NCBI GenBank assembly: GCA_003343705.1
Contig: QAKR01000030.1
Location: 1 to 13,883, forward strand
From: Clostridiales bacterium
GTDB lineage: Bacteria > Bacillota > Clostridia > Oscillospirales > UBA644
DNA length: 13,883 nucleotides
Reading direction: 5' to 3'
How positions within the stretch are numbered: position 1 is the first letter of the stretch; every line of letters begins with the position of its first letter. The notes under the pieces are model-generated. The model was not told the DNA's origin and searched no databases. It worked only from the letters and a program-made list of their open reading frames with translations. The translations under genes and the position numbers were made by a program. Shown one piece after another: positions 1-5,839 of this stretch.

Positions 1-184
1 CTTCTTTCTTTTCGGTAACCCGAACCCCGCTGTGTTTTTATTGCGGAGTTTCACTACCCTCCTGCTCTTTGTTTTCAAAGAGCAGGACTGGGATAAAACT
101 GTAAAAACGGTCGTCTAAATTCAATAAGCGTTTTGACAGTATAGCATTCCCTCTATTCCTATATTCCCCGTTTTCTTTGTTTTT
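1..184. other. Gene-free, hairpin-rich left edge
   Basis: No convincing gene. Several short inverted repeats follow one another: TTCGG/CCGAA at 11-24 with a 4-base loop, CCGC/GCGG at 27-46, a perfect 12-bp stem with a TTTT loop at 60-87, and AAAACG/CGTTTT at 104-134. Then comes the terminator hairpin at 185-206. An open frame exists on the minus strand (38-310), but it overlaps the start of the next gene and has no good ribosome binding site, so it is not called. The density of hairpins suggests a structured RNA or an intergenic repeat element; which one cannot be told from one copy. Confidence 0.45.
60..87. repeat. Perfect 12-bp inverted repeat
   Basis: The arms TCCTGCTCTTTG (60-71) and CAAAGAGCAGGA (76-87) are exact reverse complements around a TTTT loop. 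No T-tract follows on either strand, so it is not a typical intrinsic terminator. It may be an RNA structural element or part of a dispersed repeat. Confidence 0.6.
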
Positions 185-214
185 GGCTGTCACGTTTGTG
201 GCAGCCGCCTTTTT
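185..214 (+). terminator. Rho-independent terminator or attenuator
   Basis: The stem GGCTGTCAC / GTGGCAGCC (185-193 and 198-206, one G-U pair, GTTT loop) is followed by GCC and five T's. It sits only 9 bases before the ribosome binding site of the 236-832 gene. It could end a transcript entering from the left, or act as a leader attenuator for that gene. Confidence 0.6.
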
Positions 215-235
215 ATACACTGTAAGGAGAGCTAA

Positions 236-832
236 ATGAGTTTTTATAACTTTAAAAAAGATATCAGAAAAACTTTTAATCAAAAACCTGCACTTAATAT
301 ACATATACAAAGCGGTGAAAAAATACGTTGTATAGGCTACTTAAATAAAAAATCTCTTGCAGCAGAATTTATAAAATTTTTACCCCATGGTGAAATTCTG
401 TTTATTTATTCTTCAGAAAGTAATAAATATGATTTTAGAATAATTGATATAACAGAAATTAAACATTACATACAAATGCTAAACGATGAAAAAATAAACT
501 TACCTGCTGATAAAAATATTATCTTCTCAAAAATATTTGATAAAGCAATAAAACTGTTCGGGAAGATGTATTGTAATAAAAATAAAAGTTTTAGTACATC
601 TGTACAAATTTTAAATTCTTATTATTTAAAAGACCGAATTGAAGAAAAGCCTGTTTTAACAACCCTTGATGATATGCCTTTAAATCACGAGATATTTTAT
701 GCTGAAGCAAAATATTTTATAAAAAAATATATAGAGTATAAACTTGGGAATAAATATAAGAAAAATAAAAGTAGCAATATTGATTTTGACATTTTGTTTC
801 TAATTTACTTAAAAAACTGGTCTAGATTATAA
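236..832 (+). CDS. Hypothetical lysine-rich protein, 198 aa
   Basis: I do not recognise this protein. The ATG is preceded by AAGGAGA (224-230) at 5 bases, so the start is well supported. The product has many Lys, Ile, Asn, Tyr and Phe residues and no signal peptide or membrane segment, so it is probably cytosolic. Residues about 18-75 alternate short hydrophobic stretches and turns, as in a small beta-barrel or PH-like fold. The rest looks helical and ends in a basic segment (about 160-180) followed by a hydrophobic tail. Third positions are very A/T-rich compared with the ribosomal genes next door, which may mean recent transfer or simply low expression. No partner gene lies on the same strand upstream in the window. 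Function unknown. Confidence 0.72.
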   Translation: MSFYNFKKDIRKTFNQKPALNIHIQSGEKIRCIGYLNKKSLAAEFIKFLPHGEILFIYSSESNKYDFRIIDITEIKHYIQMLNDEKINLPADKNIIFSKIFDKAIKLFGKMYCNKNKSFSTSVQILNSYYLKDRIEEKPVLTTLDDMPLNHEIFYAEAKYFIKKYIEYKLGNKYKKNKSSNIDFDILFLIYLKNWSRL

Positions 833-1080
833 TAAATAAACTGTACCAAAAACCTCGATTATTGAAAATATACCCCTCTTTTGTAGCACCAGTCAATTAT
901 CAAATCTTTCACCACAACCATAAATACAACTTTGTAAAACGAGGCAAAACCTATTTATCGACTCTCACTTTTTTGTTAGGTTTAATTTTTGTCTGGATAT
1001 TGTTTTAATCAATATCGGGTTTTATGGAGTAGTTTATTTTTAATGCGACGCTTCTATTTTCAACTTTTTTATGAAACTGA
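833..1080. other. Intergenic stretch without a supported gene
   Basis: AT-rich spacer between the hypothetical gene and the rplJ promoter. An open frame without ATG or ribosome binding site runs 826-1008 (+), with a possible TTG start at 862 and a hydrophobic C-terminal end. It is not supported as a gene. No terminator-like hairpin was found behind the hypothetical gene. Confidence 0.5.
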
Positions 1081-1109
1081 TTGACAAAATACTTATATTA
1101 TGATATAAT
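1081..1109 (+). promoter_or_regulatory. Sigma-A-type promoter of rplJ-rplL
   Basis: A perfect -35 box TTGACA (1081-1086) and a perfect -10 box TATAAT (1104-1109) are separated by exactly 17 bases. Transcription should start near 1116, right at the beginning of the L10 leader. Consensus strength fits a ribosomal protein operon. Confidence 0.93.
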
Positions 1110-1113
1110 GTAC

Positions 1114-1240
1114 CAGTTCCAAAGACAACAGGTGCTTTACGGCTTAATTTCCTGTCGAGGAAGAGTTAAAAAAATATTTTTGATATTTATTCGCTCTTTC
1201 ATGCTCTTCGGAACATGAAAGAGTTTATTTTTACGGAGGT
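1114..1240 (+). promoter_or_regulatory. Ribosomal protein L10 leader with attenuator
   Basis: This 5' leader matches the L10 leader family of Firmicutes. TTCC (1117-1120) pairs with GGAA (1159-1162) and ACAGG (1128-1132) with CCTGT (1151-1155), leaving the internal loop AAAGACA that forms the kinked L10-binding site. In this family, excess L10-(L12)4 complex binds the leader and represses its own operon. A terminator-like hairpin (1194-1223) follows. Leader and hairpin together suggest that L10 binding favours early termination. The rplJ ribosome binding site GGAGGTG begins at 1235. Confidence 0.9.
1194..1232 (+). terminator. Attenuator terminator of the L10 leader
   Basis: The stem CTCTTTCATG (1194-1203) / CATGAAAGAG (1214-1223) is perfect over 10 bp, capped by a C(TTCG)G tetraloop (1206-1211) and followed by TTTATTTTT. 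It lies between the L10-binding element and the rplJ start, the expected place for a regulated terminator. Confidence 0.88.
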
Positions 1241-1251
1241 GAAAAGTTAAA

Positions 1252-1797
1252 ATGCCCAGTGAGAAGATTTTAGAGGAAAAAAAGGTTATAGTTGCAAACC
1301 TTGCCGAGAAAATCAAAAACTCCGCCGCAGGCGTTTTCGTTGACTATCAGGGTTTAACGGTTGAAGAAGATACTAAGCTTCGTCGTGAGCTCAGAAAAGC
1401 AGGGGTTGAATACTCTGTTGTTAAAAATACGCTTGCTCGTTTCGCTGTTAAAGAAGCAGGATACGACACGGCTTTTGACGAAATTCTCAACGGAGTAACA
1501 GCCTTGGCTTTATCTGAAAGCGATGTTGTTGCACCGGCAAAAGTTCTTTGTGATTTTGCAAAGAAAAACGACAAACTTAAAGTTAAATTAGGCTTTACAG
1601 AAGGTAAAGTCACAAGCATTGAAGAAATTAAGGAAATCAGCAGCATCCCTTCCAAAGAAGACCTTATTTCCAAAACGCTTTACTGCTTGCTTTCACCCAT
1701 CCAGGGTCTTGCTATCGCTTTACAAGCAATAGCTGACAAGCAAGAAGCACCCGCTCAGGCAGAATCGGTTCCGGCAGAAGCTCCGGCAGCCGAATAA
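1252..1797 (+). CDS. rplJ: 50S ribosomal protein L10
   Basis: L10 anchors the L7/L12 dimers on the large ribosomal subunit, forming the stalk that recruits and activates translational GTPases. The 181-residue product shows the usual opening with a basic helix, then the conserved core around residues 29-70 (VDYQGLTVEE, LRRELRKAGVEYSVVKNTL). The C-terminal helical part (about 135-165) is the L12-binding arm. It ends in an Ala/Pro/Glu-rich tail (about 165-181), slightly longer than the usual 165-175 residues. The start ATG has a strong GGAGGTG site at 1235-1241, 10 bases ahead. It is the first gene after the L10 leader and is followed 38 bases later by rplL, with which it forms one transcript. 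It is presumably autoregulated through the leader. Confidence 0.97.
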   Translation: MPSEKILEEKKVIVANLAEKIKNSAAGVFVDYQGLTVEEDTKLRRELRKAGVEYSVVKNTLARFAVKEAGYDTAFDEILNGVTALALSESDVVAPAKVLCDFAKKNDKLKVKLGFTEGKVTSIEEIKEISSIPSKEDLISKTLYCLLSPIQGLAIALQAIADKQEAPAQAESVPAEAPAAE

Positions 1798-1835
1798 TCA
1801 TTAAAAAATATTTGTGATAACGGAGGTAATTTAAA

Positions 1836-2219
1836 ATGGCAAGTGAAAAAATAGCTAATATGCTTGAAGAAGTTAAAGCTCTTACAGTTGTAGAACTCAA
1901 CGAACTCGTTAAAGCACTCGAAGAAGAATTCGGTGTATCCGCCGCTGCTCAGGTAGCAGTAGTTGCAGGCGCAGCAGGTGATGCAGGCGCATCCGCAGCT
2001 GCAGAACAGACAGAATTCACCGTCATCCTCGCTGATGTCGGCGAAAGCAAAATGGGCGTTATCAAAGCAGTAAGAGAAATCACAGGTCTTGGTCTTAAAG
2101 AGAGTAAAGAACTTGTTGACGGCGCTCCGAAGCCGATTAAAGAAAACGTATCTAAAGAAGAAGCTGACGCAGCAAAAGAAGCTCTTGAAGCTGCAGGCGC
2201 AAAAGTTGAAGTTAAATAA
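1836..2219 (+). CDS. rplL: 50S ribosomal protein L7/L12
   Basis: L7/L12 is the multicopy flexible stalk protein that contacts EF-Tu, EF-G, IF2 and release factors. The 127-residue product has the full family layout. The N-terminal dimerisation helices are at about 1-33 (KIANMLEEVKALTVVELNELVKALEEEFGV). An Ala/Gly-rich hinge follows at about 34-55. The C-terminal GTPase-contact domain is at about 56-127 and includes KMGVIKAVREITGLGLKESKELVDGAPKPIKE and the closing Ala/Gly/Lys segment. CGGAGG (1821-1826) precedes the ATG. Codon use favours the few well-adapted codons expected of a very highly expressed gene. It is the last gene of the operon: a strong terminator follows 17 bases later, and rpoB, which often comes next, is absent. 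Confidence 0.98.
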   Translation: MASEKIANMLEEVKALTVVELNELVKALEEEFGVSAAAQVAVVAGAAGDAGASAAAEQTEFTVILADVGESKMGVIKAVREITGLGLKESKELVDGAPKPIKENVSKEEADAAKEALEAAGAKVEVK

Positions 2220-2236
2220 TTTCAATTTATATTTCT

Positions 2237-2270
2237 ACAGCCGGCTCATTGAGCTGGCTGTATTTTTTTT
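2237..2270 (+). terminator. Terminator of the rplJ-rplL operon
   Basis: An 11-bp stem ACAGCCGGCTC / GAGCTGGCTGT (2237-2247 and 2251-2261, one G-U pair) with an ATT loop is followed by eight T's (2263-2270). It ends the operon before the convergent TauE/SafE genes. No T-tract follows on the opposite strand. Confidence 0.95.
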
Positions 2271-2272
2271 AA

Positions 2273-2644
2273 TTAAATTTTATTATCAGGCTTTTTATAT
2301 AAAATATTTCTTAGTCCGGCAATAATTATAAAAATTGCAAAAGCCTTTCTTAACCAAGTATTATCAAGAGCTTGGGCAACATAAAACCCTCCCGCTACTG
2401 CAGCTGCACCGAAAGCTGAACAGAACAAAGCTGTTTTTACATCAATGAGTTTATTTCTTATATGCAAAATAACGGCAAGGATTGTGATAGGGACAAAAAA
2501 TAAAAGATTTATTCCCTGTGCTCCTTTTTGTAATAAGTCGGTAAACAGCGCAAAATACACAACAAGTATAAAACCACCGCCAAAACCCATCGATGCAAGA
2601 ATTCCCGCCATTAAACCCACTATACTTGACAAGATAAAATTCAT
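2273..2644 (-). CDS. TauE/SafE family permease, half-size protein (second of pair)
   Basis: This is a small membrane protein of the TauE/SafE (formerly DUF81) family, whose full-length members of about 250 residues export sulfite, sulfoacetate or related anions. It has 123 residues, half the family's normal length, with about four hydrophobic segments (near 4-30, 44-63, 69-91 and 95-113). The family's glycine-rich motif is in the first segment (ASMGFGGGF, about 18-26). ATG at 2644 overlaps the TGA of the upstream half by 4 bases (ATGA), so the two are translationally coupled. Full-length family members are an internal duplication, so two separate halves probably pair to make one transporter. 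The substrate cannot be read from sequence. Confidence 0.88.
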   Translation of the reverse strand: MNFILSSIVGLMAGILASMGFGGGFILVVYFALFTDLLQKGAQGINLLFFVPITILAVILHIRNKLIDVKTALFCSAFGAAAVAGGFYVAQALDNTWLRKAFAIFIIIAGLRNILYKKPDNKI

Positions 2645-3048
2645 GATAAAAGCATCACCAACCCGGAAACAGCAATAACAGCCCCGAAAAGTCTTCTAAG
2701 CTTTTCGGCTTTTATTTTTTTAAGAATTATTGTACCTATAACAGCACCTACAAGACCTCCGGGAACAAACAACAGGCCGGATTTCCACTCTACATGTCCA
2801 TAACAAGCATAAAAGATCAAACTAACAATACTCATGACTAAAATCATAAGAGTAGCGCTTGCATGAGCTTTTTTTTCATCACCGATAAGTTTTCTTAAAA
2901 ACATAACAGCAACCACACCACCGCCGCTGCCGAAAAGCCCATTTAAAAAACCGCTTATAATACCTGTAATAGCAATATTTATTATTTTATTATTCTTAAT
3001 ATTCAATTTATTTACCGCCAAATATATTATATTTTTATTATTCCACAC
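2641..3048 (-). CDS. TauE/SafE family permease, half-size protein (first of pair)
   Basis: First of the two half-size TauE/SafE proteins. The longest reading has 135 residues and about four membrane segments. The characteristic glycine motif is GFLNGLFGSGGG (about residues 33-44). The start is uncertain. The longest form uses GTG at 3048 with no visible ribosome binding site. A TTG at 3006 has GGCGGT (3019-3014) 7 bases ahead and leaves 18 residues before the glycine motif, closer to typical relatives, so it is a serious alternative. The gene ends in an ATGA overlap with the second half. The two proteins likely form a heteromeric anion exporter in the membrane. The stretch upstream separates it from the divergently transcribed lipoprotein gene. 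Confidence 0.87.
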   Translation of the reverse strand: MWNNKNIIYLAVNKLNIKNNKIINIAITGIISGFLNGLFGSGGGVVAVMFLRKLIGDEKKAHASATLMILVMSIVSLIFYACYGHVEWKSGLLFVPGGLVGAVIGTIILKKIKAEKLRRLFGAVIAVSGLVMLLS

Positions 3049-3127
3049 TCAAAATTACTTATGTACATTAATAAAAATATCGTATAATAAATATTATTAT
3101 AAAAGACACAACCTTTTATTTTTCGTC

Positions 3128-3156
3128 TTGACAAATGATACAGGTTGTGATAGAAT
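3128..3156 (+). promoter_or_regulatory. Promoter of the lipoprotein gene
   Basis: The -35 box TTGACA (3128-3133) and the -10 box TAGAAT (3151-3156) have a 17-base spacer. Transcription should start near 3163, giving a leader of about 30 bases with AAAGGA at 3178-3183. Confidence 0.85.
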
Positions 3157-3192
3157 AATCTTATAATATTTTTGCTGAAAGGACAGCTTGTG

Positions 3193-3876
3193 ATGAAAAA
3201 AATAACGATTGTGCTACTTGCCGCCGTTATGGCGATTTCTCTTTGCTGCTGCTCGCAAAACAAAAAAAATAATGAGCCGGAAGTTCTTTATGAAACAGAA
3301 ACCCCCAACCCAAATAACGGAATAACAAAAATATACCGCATTGATAAACTTGATCCGCCCAGCGAGCAAGATTATTCATTTGACACCAGCGCAAAAACAA
3401 AGGAAGATGTTGAGTCTTCGGTTAGGGCAGTTGTAACAGCAAAAATCATAAAATCAGATGACCTTGCAATTGATTATACTTATAACGAAAATTCAACTAC
3501 ATCTTACATATCATATGTTGAGATACAGATTACCGATGTTTTTACCGACACTAACAACGAACTGCAAAAAGGTTCAAAGGTTAAAATTTATTACATTAAC
3601 AACACACACACATATGTAAATGCTCTTCCTCTTATGAAGGAAGGTGAAGAGTATTTTATGTTTTTAACAACAATGGTAACTCCGTTCCACGAATACGGAA
3701 AGTATTATATCTATATGCCCCAGACTCTTTTATTTAAAAAGAACGAGAACGGGTTTTATGACTTTTCAAAAATGCTTGAAGTTTTCACACTAGAAGATTT
3801 TGGGCTTGTAGAAGGTGCAGTCCCAACCCTTGATATCATGCATGAATTTTTCTCCAATACTAAATCAGATCAATAA
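3193..3876 (+). CDS. Putative secreted lipoprotein, 227 aa
   Basis: Function unknown; a surface lipoprotein is likely. I chose ATG at 3193 because AAAGGA (3178-3183) lies 9 bases ahead. The longer reading from TTG at 3172 would start before the ribosome binding site. The N-terminus is a classic export signal: MKK, a hydrophobic core (about 4-17), then SLCCCSQ, where a cysteine near residue 20 would be lipidated. Cys at the position just before the cleavage site is slightly unusual. A polar linker rich in Asn, Pro and Thr follows (about 22-55). The folded domain (about 65-195) has beta-type strands and a segment GSKVKIYYINN...LPLMKEGEEYFMFL. That resembles Firmicute extracellular proteins in which a strand with 'kGd.v.v' precedes 'GeeYllFL'. 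It stands alone with its own promoter and terminator. Confidence 0.82.
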   Translation: MKKITIVLLAAVMAISLCCCSQNKKNNEPEVLYETETPNPNNGITKIYRIDKLDPPSEQDYSFDTSAKTKEDVESSVRAVVTAKIIKSDDLAIDYTYNENSTTSYISYVEIQITDVFTDTNNELQKGSKVKIYYINNTHTYVNALPLMKEGEEYFMFLTTMVTPFHEYGKYYIYMPQTLLFKKNENGFYDFSKMLEVFTLEDFGLVEGAVPTLDIMHEFFSNTKSDQ

Positions 3877-3884
3877 ATATTGAT

Positions 3885-3911
3885 AAAAAAACACCGGCAT
3901 CTATTGCCGGT
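3885..3911 (-). terminator. Terminator for leftward transcripts
   Basis: The stem ACCGGCA / TGCCGGT (3893-3899 and 3905-3911) is followed, reading leftward, by G and seven T's (3891-3885). It would stop leftward transcripts of the 4010-4258 region. It lies beside, not inside, the rightward terminator. Confidence 0.75.
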
Positions 3912-3915
3912 ATAC

Positions 3916-3950
3916 GACCGTTGAACATATCAGTTTAACGGTCTTTTTTT
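3916..3950 (+). terminator. Terminator of the lipoprotein gene
   Basis: The stem GACCGTTGAAC / GTTTAACGGTC (3916-3926 and 3933-3943, one G-T pair) is followed by seven T's (3944-3950), about 40 bases after the stop codon. Confidence 0.88.
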
Positions 3951-4009
3951 ATTGCCCACACCTCAAAAATAACATGAAAATTAATAATTTATTAATGTGG
4001 AAGACTTTA

Positions 4010-4258
4010 TTACAAAACCTTATAAATAACAAGTATCTCTTTCGCTTTTTTAAGAGACTCTTCGTCTTCAATTGTATTTAATATTATATTAAATTTTTGT
4101 CTGATCTCTTCTTTGGGATCTTCATGTTTTAACTGGGTAAACATATCTAATTGCAGACAACAATCAAAACACAGGCATAGGCGGTGTCCTTTATCATCAA
4201 AAAACAATTTATAACCGGGTTTAGTAACCGGTTTATTACAAATAATACATTTAATCAA
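4010..4258 (-). CDS. Small cysteine-rich, probable zinc-binding protein, 82 aa
   Basis: I do not recognise a named family. Cys4 and Cys7 form a CxxC pair, and a second cluster at 28, 30, 33 and 34 reads CLCFDCC. The spacing CxxC-x20-CxCxxCC resembles a treble-clef or C4 zinc finger. The second cluster, followed by LQL, is reminiscent of the zinc-binding N-terminal domain of ClpX, though the ATPase part is absent. The second half (about 45-82) is a charged helix (EEIRQKFNIILNTIEDEESLKKAKEIL) that could mediate dimerisation. The start is TTG at 4258 with only a weak GGAT ahead, so confidence in the exact start is low. The gene lies downstream of the LCP gene and the interrupted small gene on the same strand, with a leftward terminator about 100 bases further. 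Confidence 0.62.
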   Translation of the reverse strand: MIKCIICNKPVTKPGYKLFFDDKGHRLCLCFDCCLQLDMFTQLKHEDPKEEIRQKFNIILNTIEDEESLKKAKEILVIYKVL

Positions 4259-4276
4259 AACAACAAATCCACGCAG

Positions 4277-4462
4277 TCAAATTTTAAACAATTTATTTAT
4301 TCTCAGCTTTTTTATAAGAACGTCAACAATCCACAATATTCTTAATCGCTCCTCTTTTGAAAGTTATTCAACCCTTTCAGATAACTTTGAAGCCTTAACC
4401 ATGTAACCAACATTTAGCACGTCCATAAACAGATCGTCTGCCGTTATATAAAGATTGTTCAT
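4277..4462 (-). pseudogene. Small gene interrupted by an in-frame TAA
   Basis: From ATG at 4462 the frame reads MNNLYITADDLFMDVLNVGY, continues for 12 more codons to RVE, then meets TAA at 4366-4364. The same frame then stays open for 28 codons (LSKEERLRILWIVDVLIKKL and 8 more) to TGA at 4277-4279. Both parts look like one charged, helical protein of about 61 residues, and the joint would read naturally as RVEQLSKEER. The stop is therefore most simply a single CAA-to-TAA change in a Gln codon. No strong ribosome binding site precedes the ATG. Alternatives are a genuine 32-residue product or stop-codon readthrough. The gene lies between the LCP gene and the cysteine-rich small protein gene, all leftward. 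Function unknown. Confidence 0.5.
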
Positions 4463-4525
4463 AATATCTATTAATAAAAGCTTAAAGAGTTATATATATT
4501 GTATTTCACTTAAATATAACTAAAC

Positions 4526-5839
4526 TTAATTTCCTTTATTTTTAGCAGCCTCTTCAGCTTTAGCCTTATCCAACCAAGTTCCGCAATTTTGATACAAATT
4601 AAAATATATCATATCTGTATTTGCTTGAGGATCTATTTTTGTTACAGACATATATCCGTATGTGGCATAAGTCCAAGTACCGTCAGCCGGCATTTGTGTT
4701 GTACCTACATATAACCGATCACTCTTAGTCAAGGCATCATATGCCATATTTTTAATCGTATCCGCTTCTAAATTTGTTTTAACAATGGTAAGAGAATAAT
4801 CGATAACATCATAAGCAGTTGGAATGTCTTTTTTCAAAAGCTCACGATAAATTGCTTGCATTATATCACGCTGTCTGCGAGCTCTTTCAAAATCAGTCCC
4901 ATCTAAGCTTCTGTTTCGTGCATGACGCAAAGCCTGCTCTCCGTTAAGCCTAACACTTTCTCCGACAGGTAAAGACCACCCAAAGTGCTTTGAGTAATAA
5001 GCAGATTCATCACTTGATATAGGGACATTAACACCACCAAGCTTGTTAACTATATCAACCATACCTTCAAAATCAAGTAAAACATAATTTTGAATATCAA
5101 GATCAAAGTTTTTATTTATTGTATTTATAGCAAGCCCAGGACCTCCGTAGGCATACGCATGCCCCAGCTTTGTCCAGCCGTAACCGTCAACATAAATAAG
5201 ACTGTCTCTCAAACATGAAATAAGCCAAACCTCTGTTGTTTTTTTATTATAGGAAAAAATCATCATACTATCGCTTCTACCGCGAGAGCCGTCTGTACCA
5301 TCACGCCCCATAACAAGAATATTTATAACATCTTCTGATATACGGTCACGTTTAAGAATATCCACATCCCCTTGAATTTTTTCTGCGCTTATAGGATCGT
5401 TAATATCGGTTTCAGGACTATTAGGGTCATATAGATCAGGCTTTATGAAATCATCATCATTCAAAACAGGATCATCACTCTGTACATCATCGGAGATATT
5501 AATGGAATTATCTTTTGTTGCATTAACTTTACCCTCGACCCAAACAACACCATATGCAAGAGCACCTAATGCCATAAGGATGACAACCCCCGCTATAATA
5601 GAGAAAATAAAAGACCTACCTCTTTTATGGCAAGCAGTTATTACTATTATACCTATAAGGGCTGCAAGCAAAAGCCCGCTTAATACCAGCATAAAAACAA
5701 CTGCCACATTATATCCAGGCATCCAGCCTTTGAAAGTCATTAAAAGACATATAGCTGTTAAAATGGTAAGGGCACCTGCACTAATCAGAAAAGAACGCAA
5801 TAAGATGCGTATTTTTTCTGACATTTCCGTTCTGTTCAC
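4526..5839 (-). CDS. LytR-CpsA-Psr (LCP) family cell-wall protein
   Basis: LCP enzymes transfer lipid-linked glycopolymers such as teichoic acids or capsule to peptidoglycan, outside the membrane. The 437-residue product has three predicted membrane segments (about 16-36, 44-70 and 77-101), more than the single anchor typical of the family. An acidic linker follows (about 105-165) and then the LCP domain (about 172-340). Family motifs are visible: GRSDSMMI (R188, D190), SCLRDS (R211, D212; usually S-I-P-R-D), KLGHAYAYGG (224-233) and RHARNR...DFERARRQR (305-324), the arginines and aspartates that bind the pyrophosphate and metal. GTG at 5839 overlaps the peptidase TGA by 4 bases (GTGA), favouring it over ATG at 5824. 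The C-terminal tail is Lys/Ala-rich. The gene belongs to the typA-peptidase-LCP transcript. No strong terminator follows. Confidence 0.93.
   Translation of the reverse strand: MNRTEMSEKIRILLRSFLISAGALTILTAICLLMTFKGWMPGYNVAVVFMLVLSGLLLAALIGIIVITACHKRGRSFIFSIIAGVVILMALGALAYGVVWVEGKVNATKDNSINISDDVQSDDPVLNDDDFIKPDLYDPNSPETDINDPISAEKIQGDVDILKRDRISEDVINILVMGRDGTDGSRGRSDSMMIFSYNKKTTEVWLISCLRDSLIYVDGYGWTKLGHAYAYGGPGLAINTINKNFDLDIQNYVLLDFEGMVDIVNKLGGVNVPISSDESAYYSKHFGWSLPVGESVRLNGEQALRHARNRSLDGTDFERARRQRDIMQAIYRELLKKDIPTAYDVIDYSLTIVKTNLEADTIKNMAYDALTKSDRLYVGTTQMPADGTWTYATYGYMSVTKIDPQANTDMIYFNLYQNCGTWLDKAKAEEAAKNKGN

Noticed and set aside
133..165. TTGACA at 133-138 as a promoter for the hypothetical gene
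   Set aside because: No -10 box lies 16-18 bases downstream; the nearest TATATT is about 21 bases away, and a terminator follows before the gene.
38..310. Open frame of 90 codons on the minus strand at the left edge
   Set aside because: It overlaps the well-supported start of the 236-832 gene, runs through the terminator and hairpins, and has no ribosome binding site. No domain could be recognised.
826..1008. Open frame on the plus strand with a hydrophobic C-terminal part (possible TTG at 862)
   Set aside because: It has no ATG, no ribosome binding site and no recognisable family. In AT-rich DNA a frame this short can arise by chance.
1755..2225. 156-codon antisense frame opposite rplL
   Set aside because: It is a cysteine- and phenylalanine-rich shadow of the strongly biased rplL codons, with no start signals of its own.
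4488..4523. Possible terminator after the LCP gene (AGTTATAT/ATATAACT)
   Set aside because: The stem is purely A/T with a loop of about 18 bases and no clear T-tract, so it is too weak to call.
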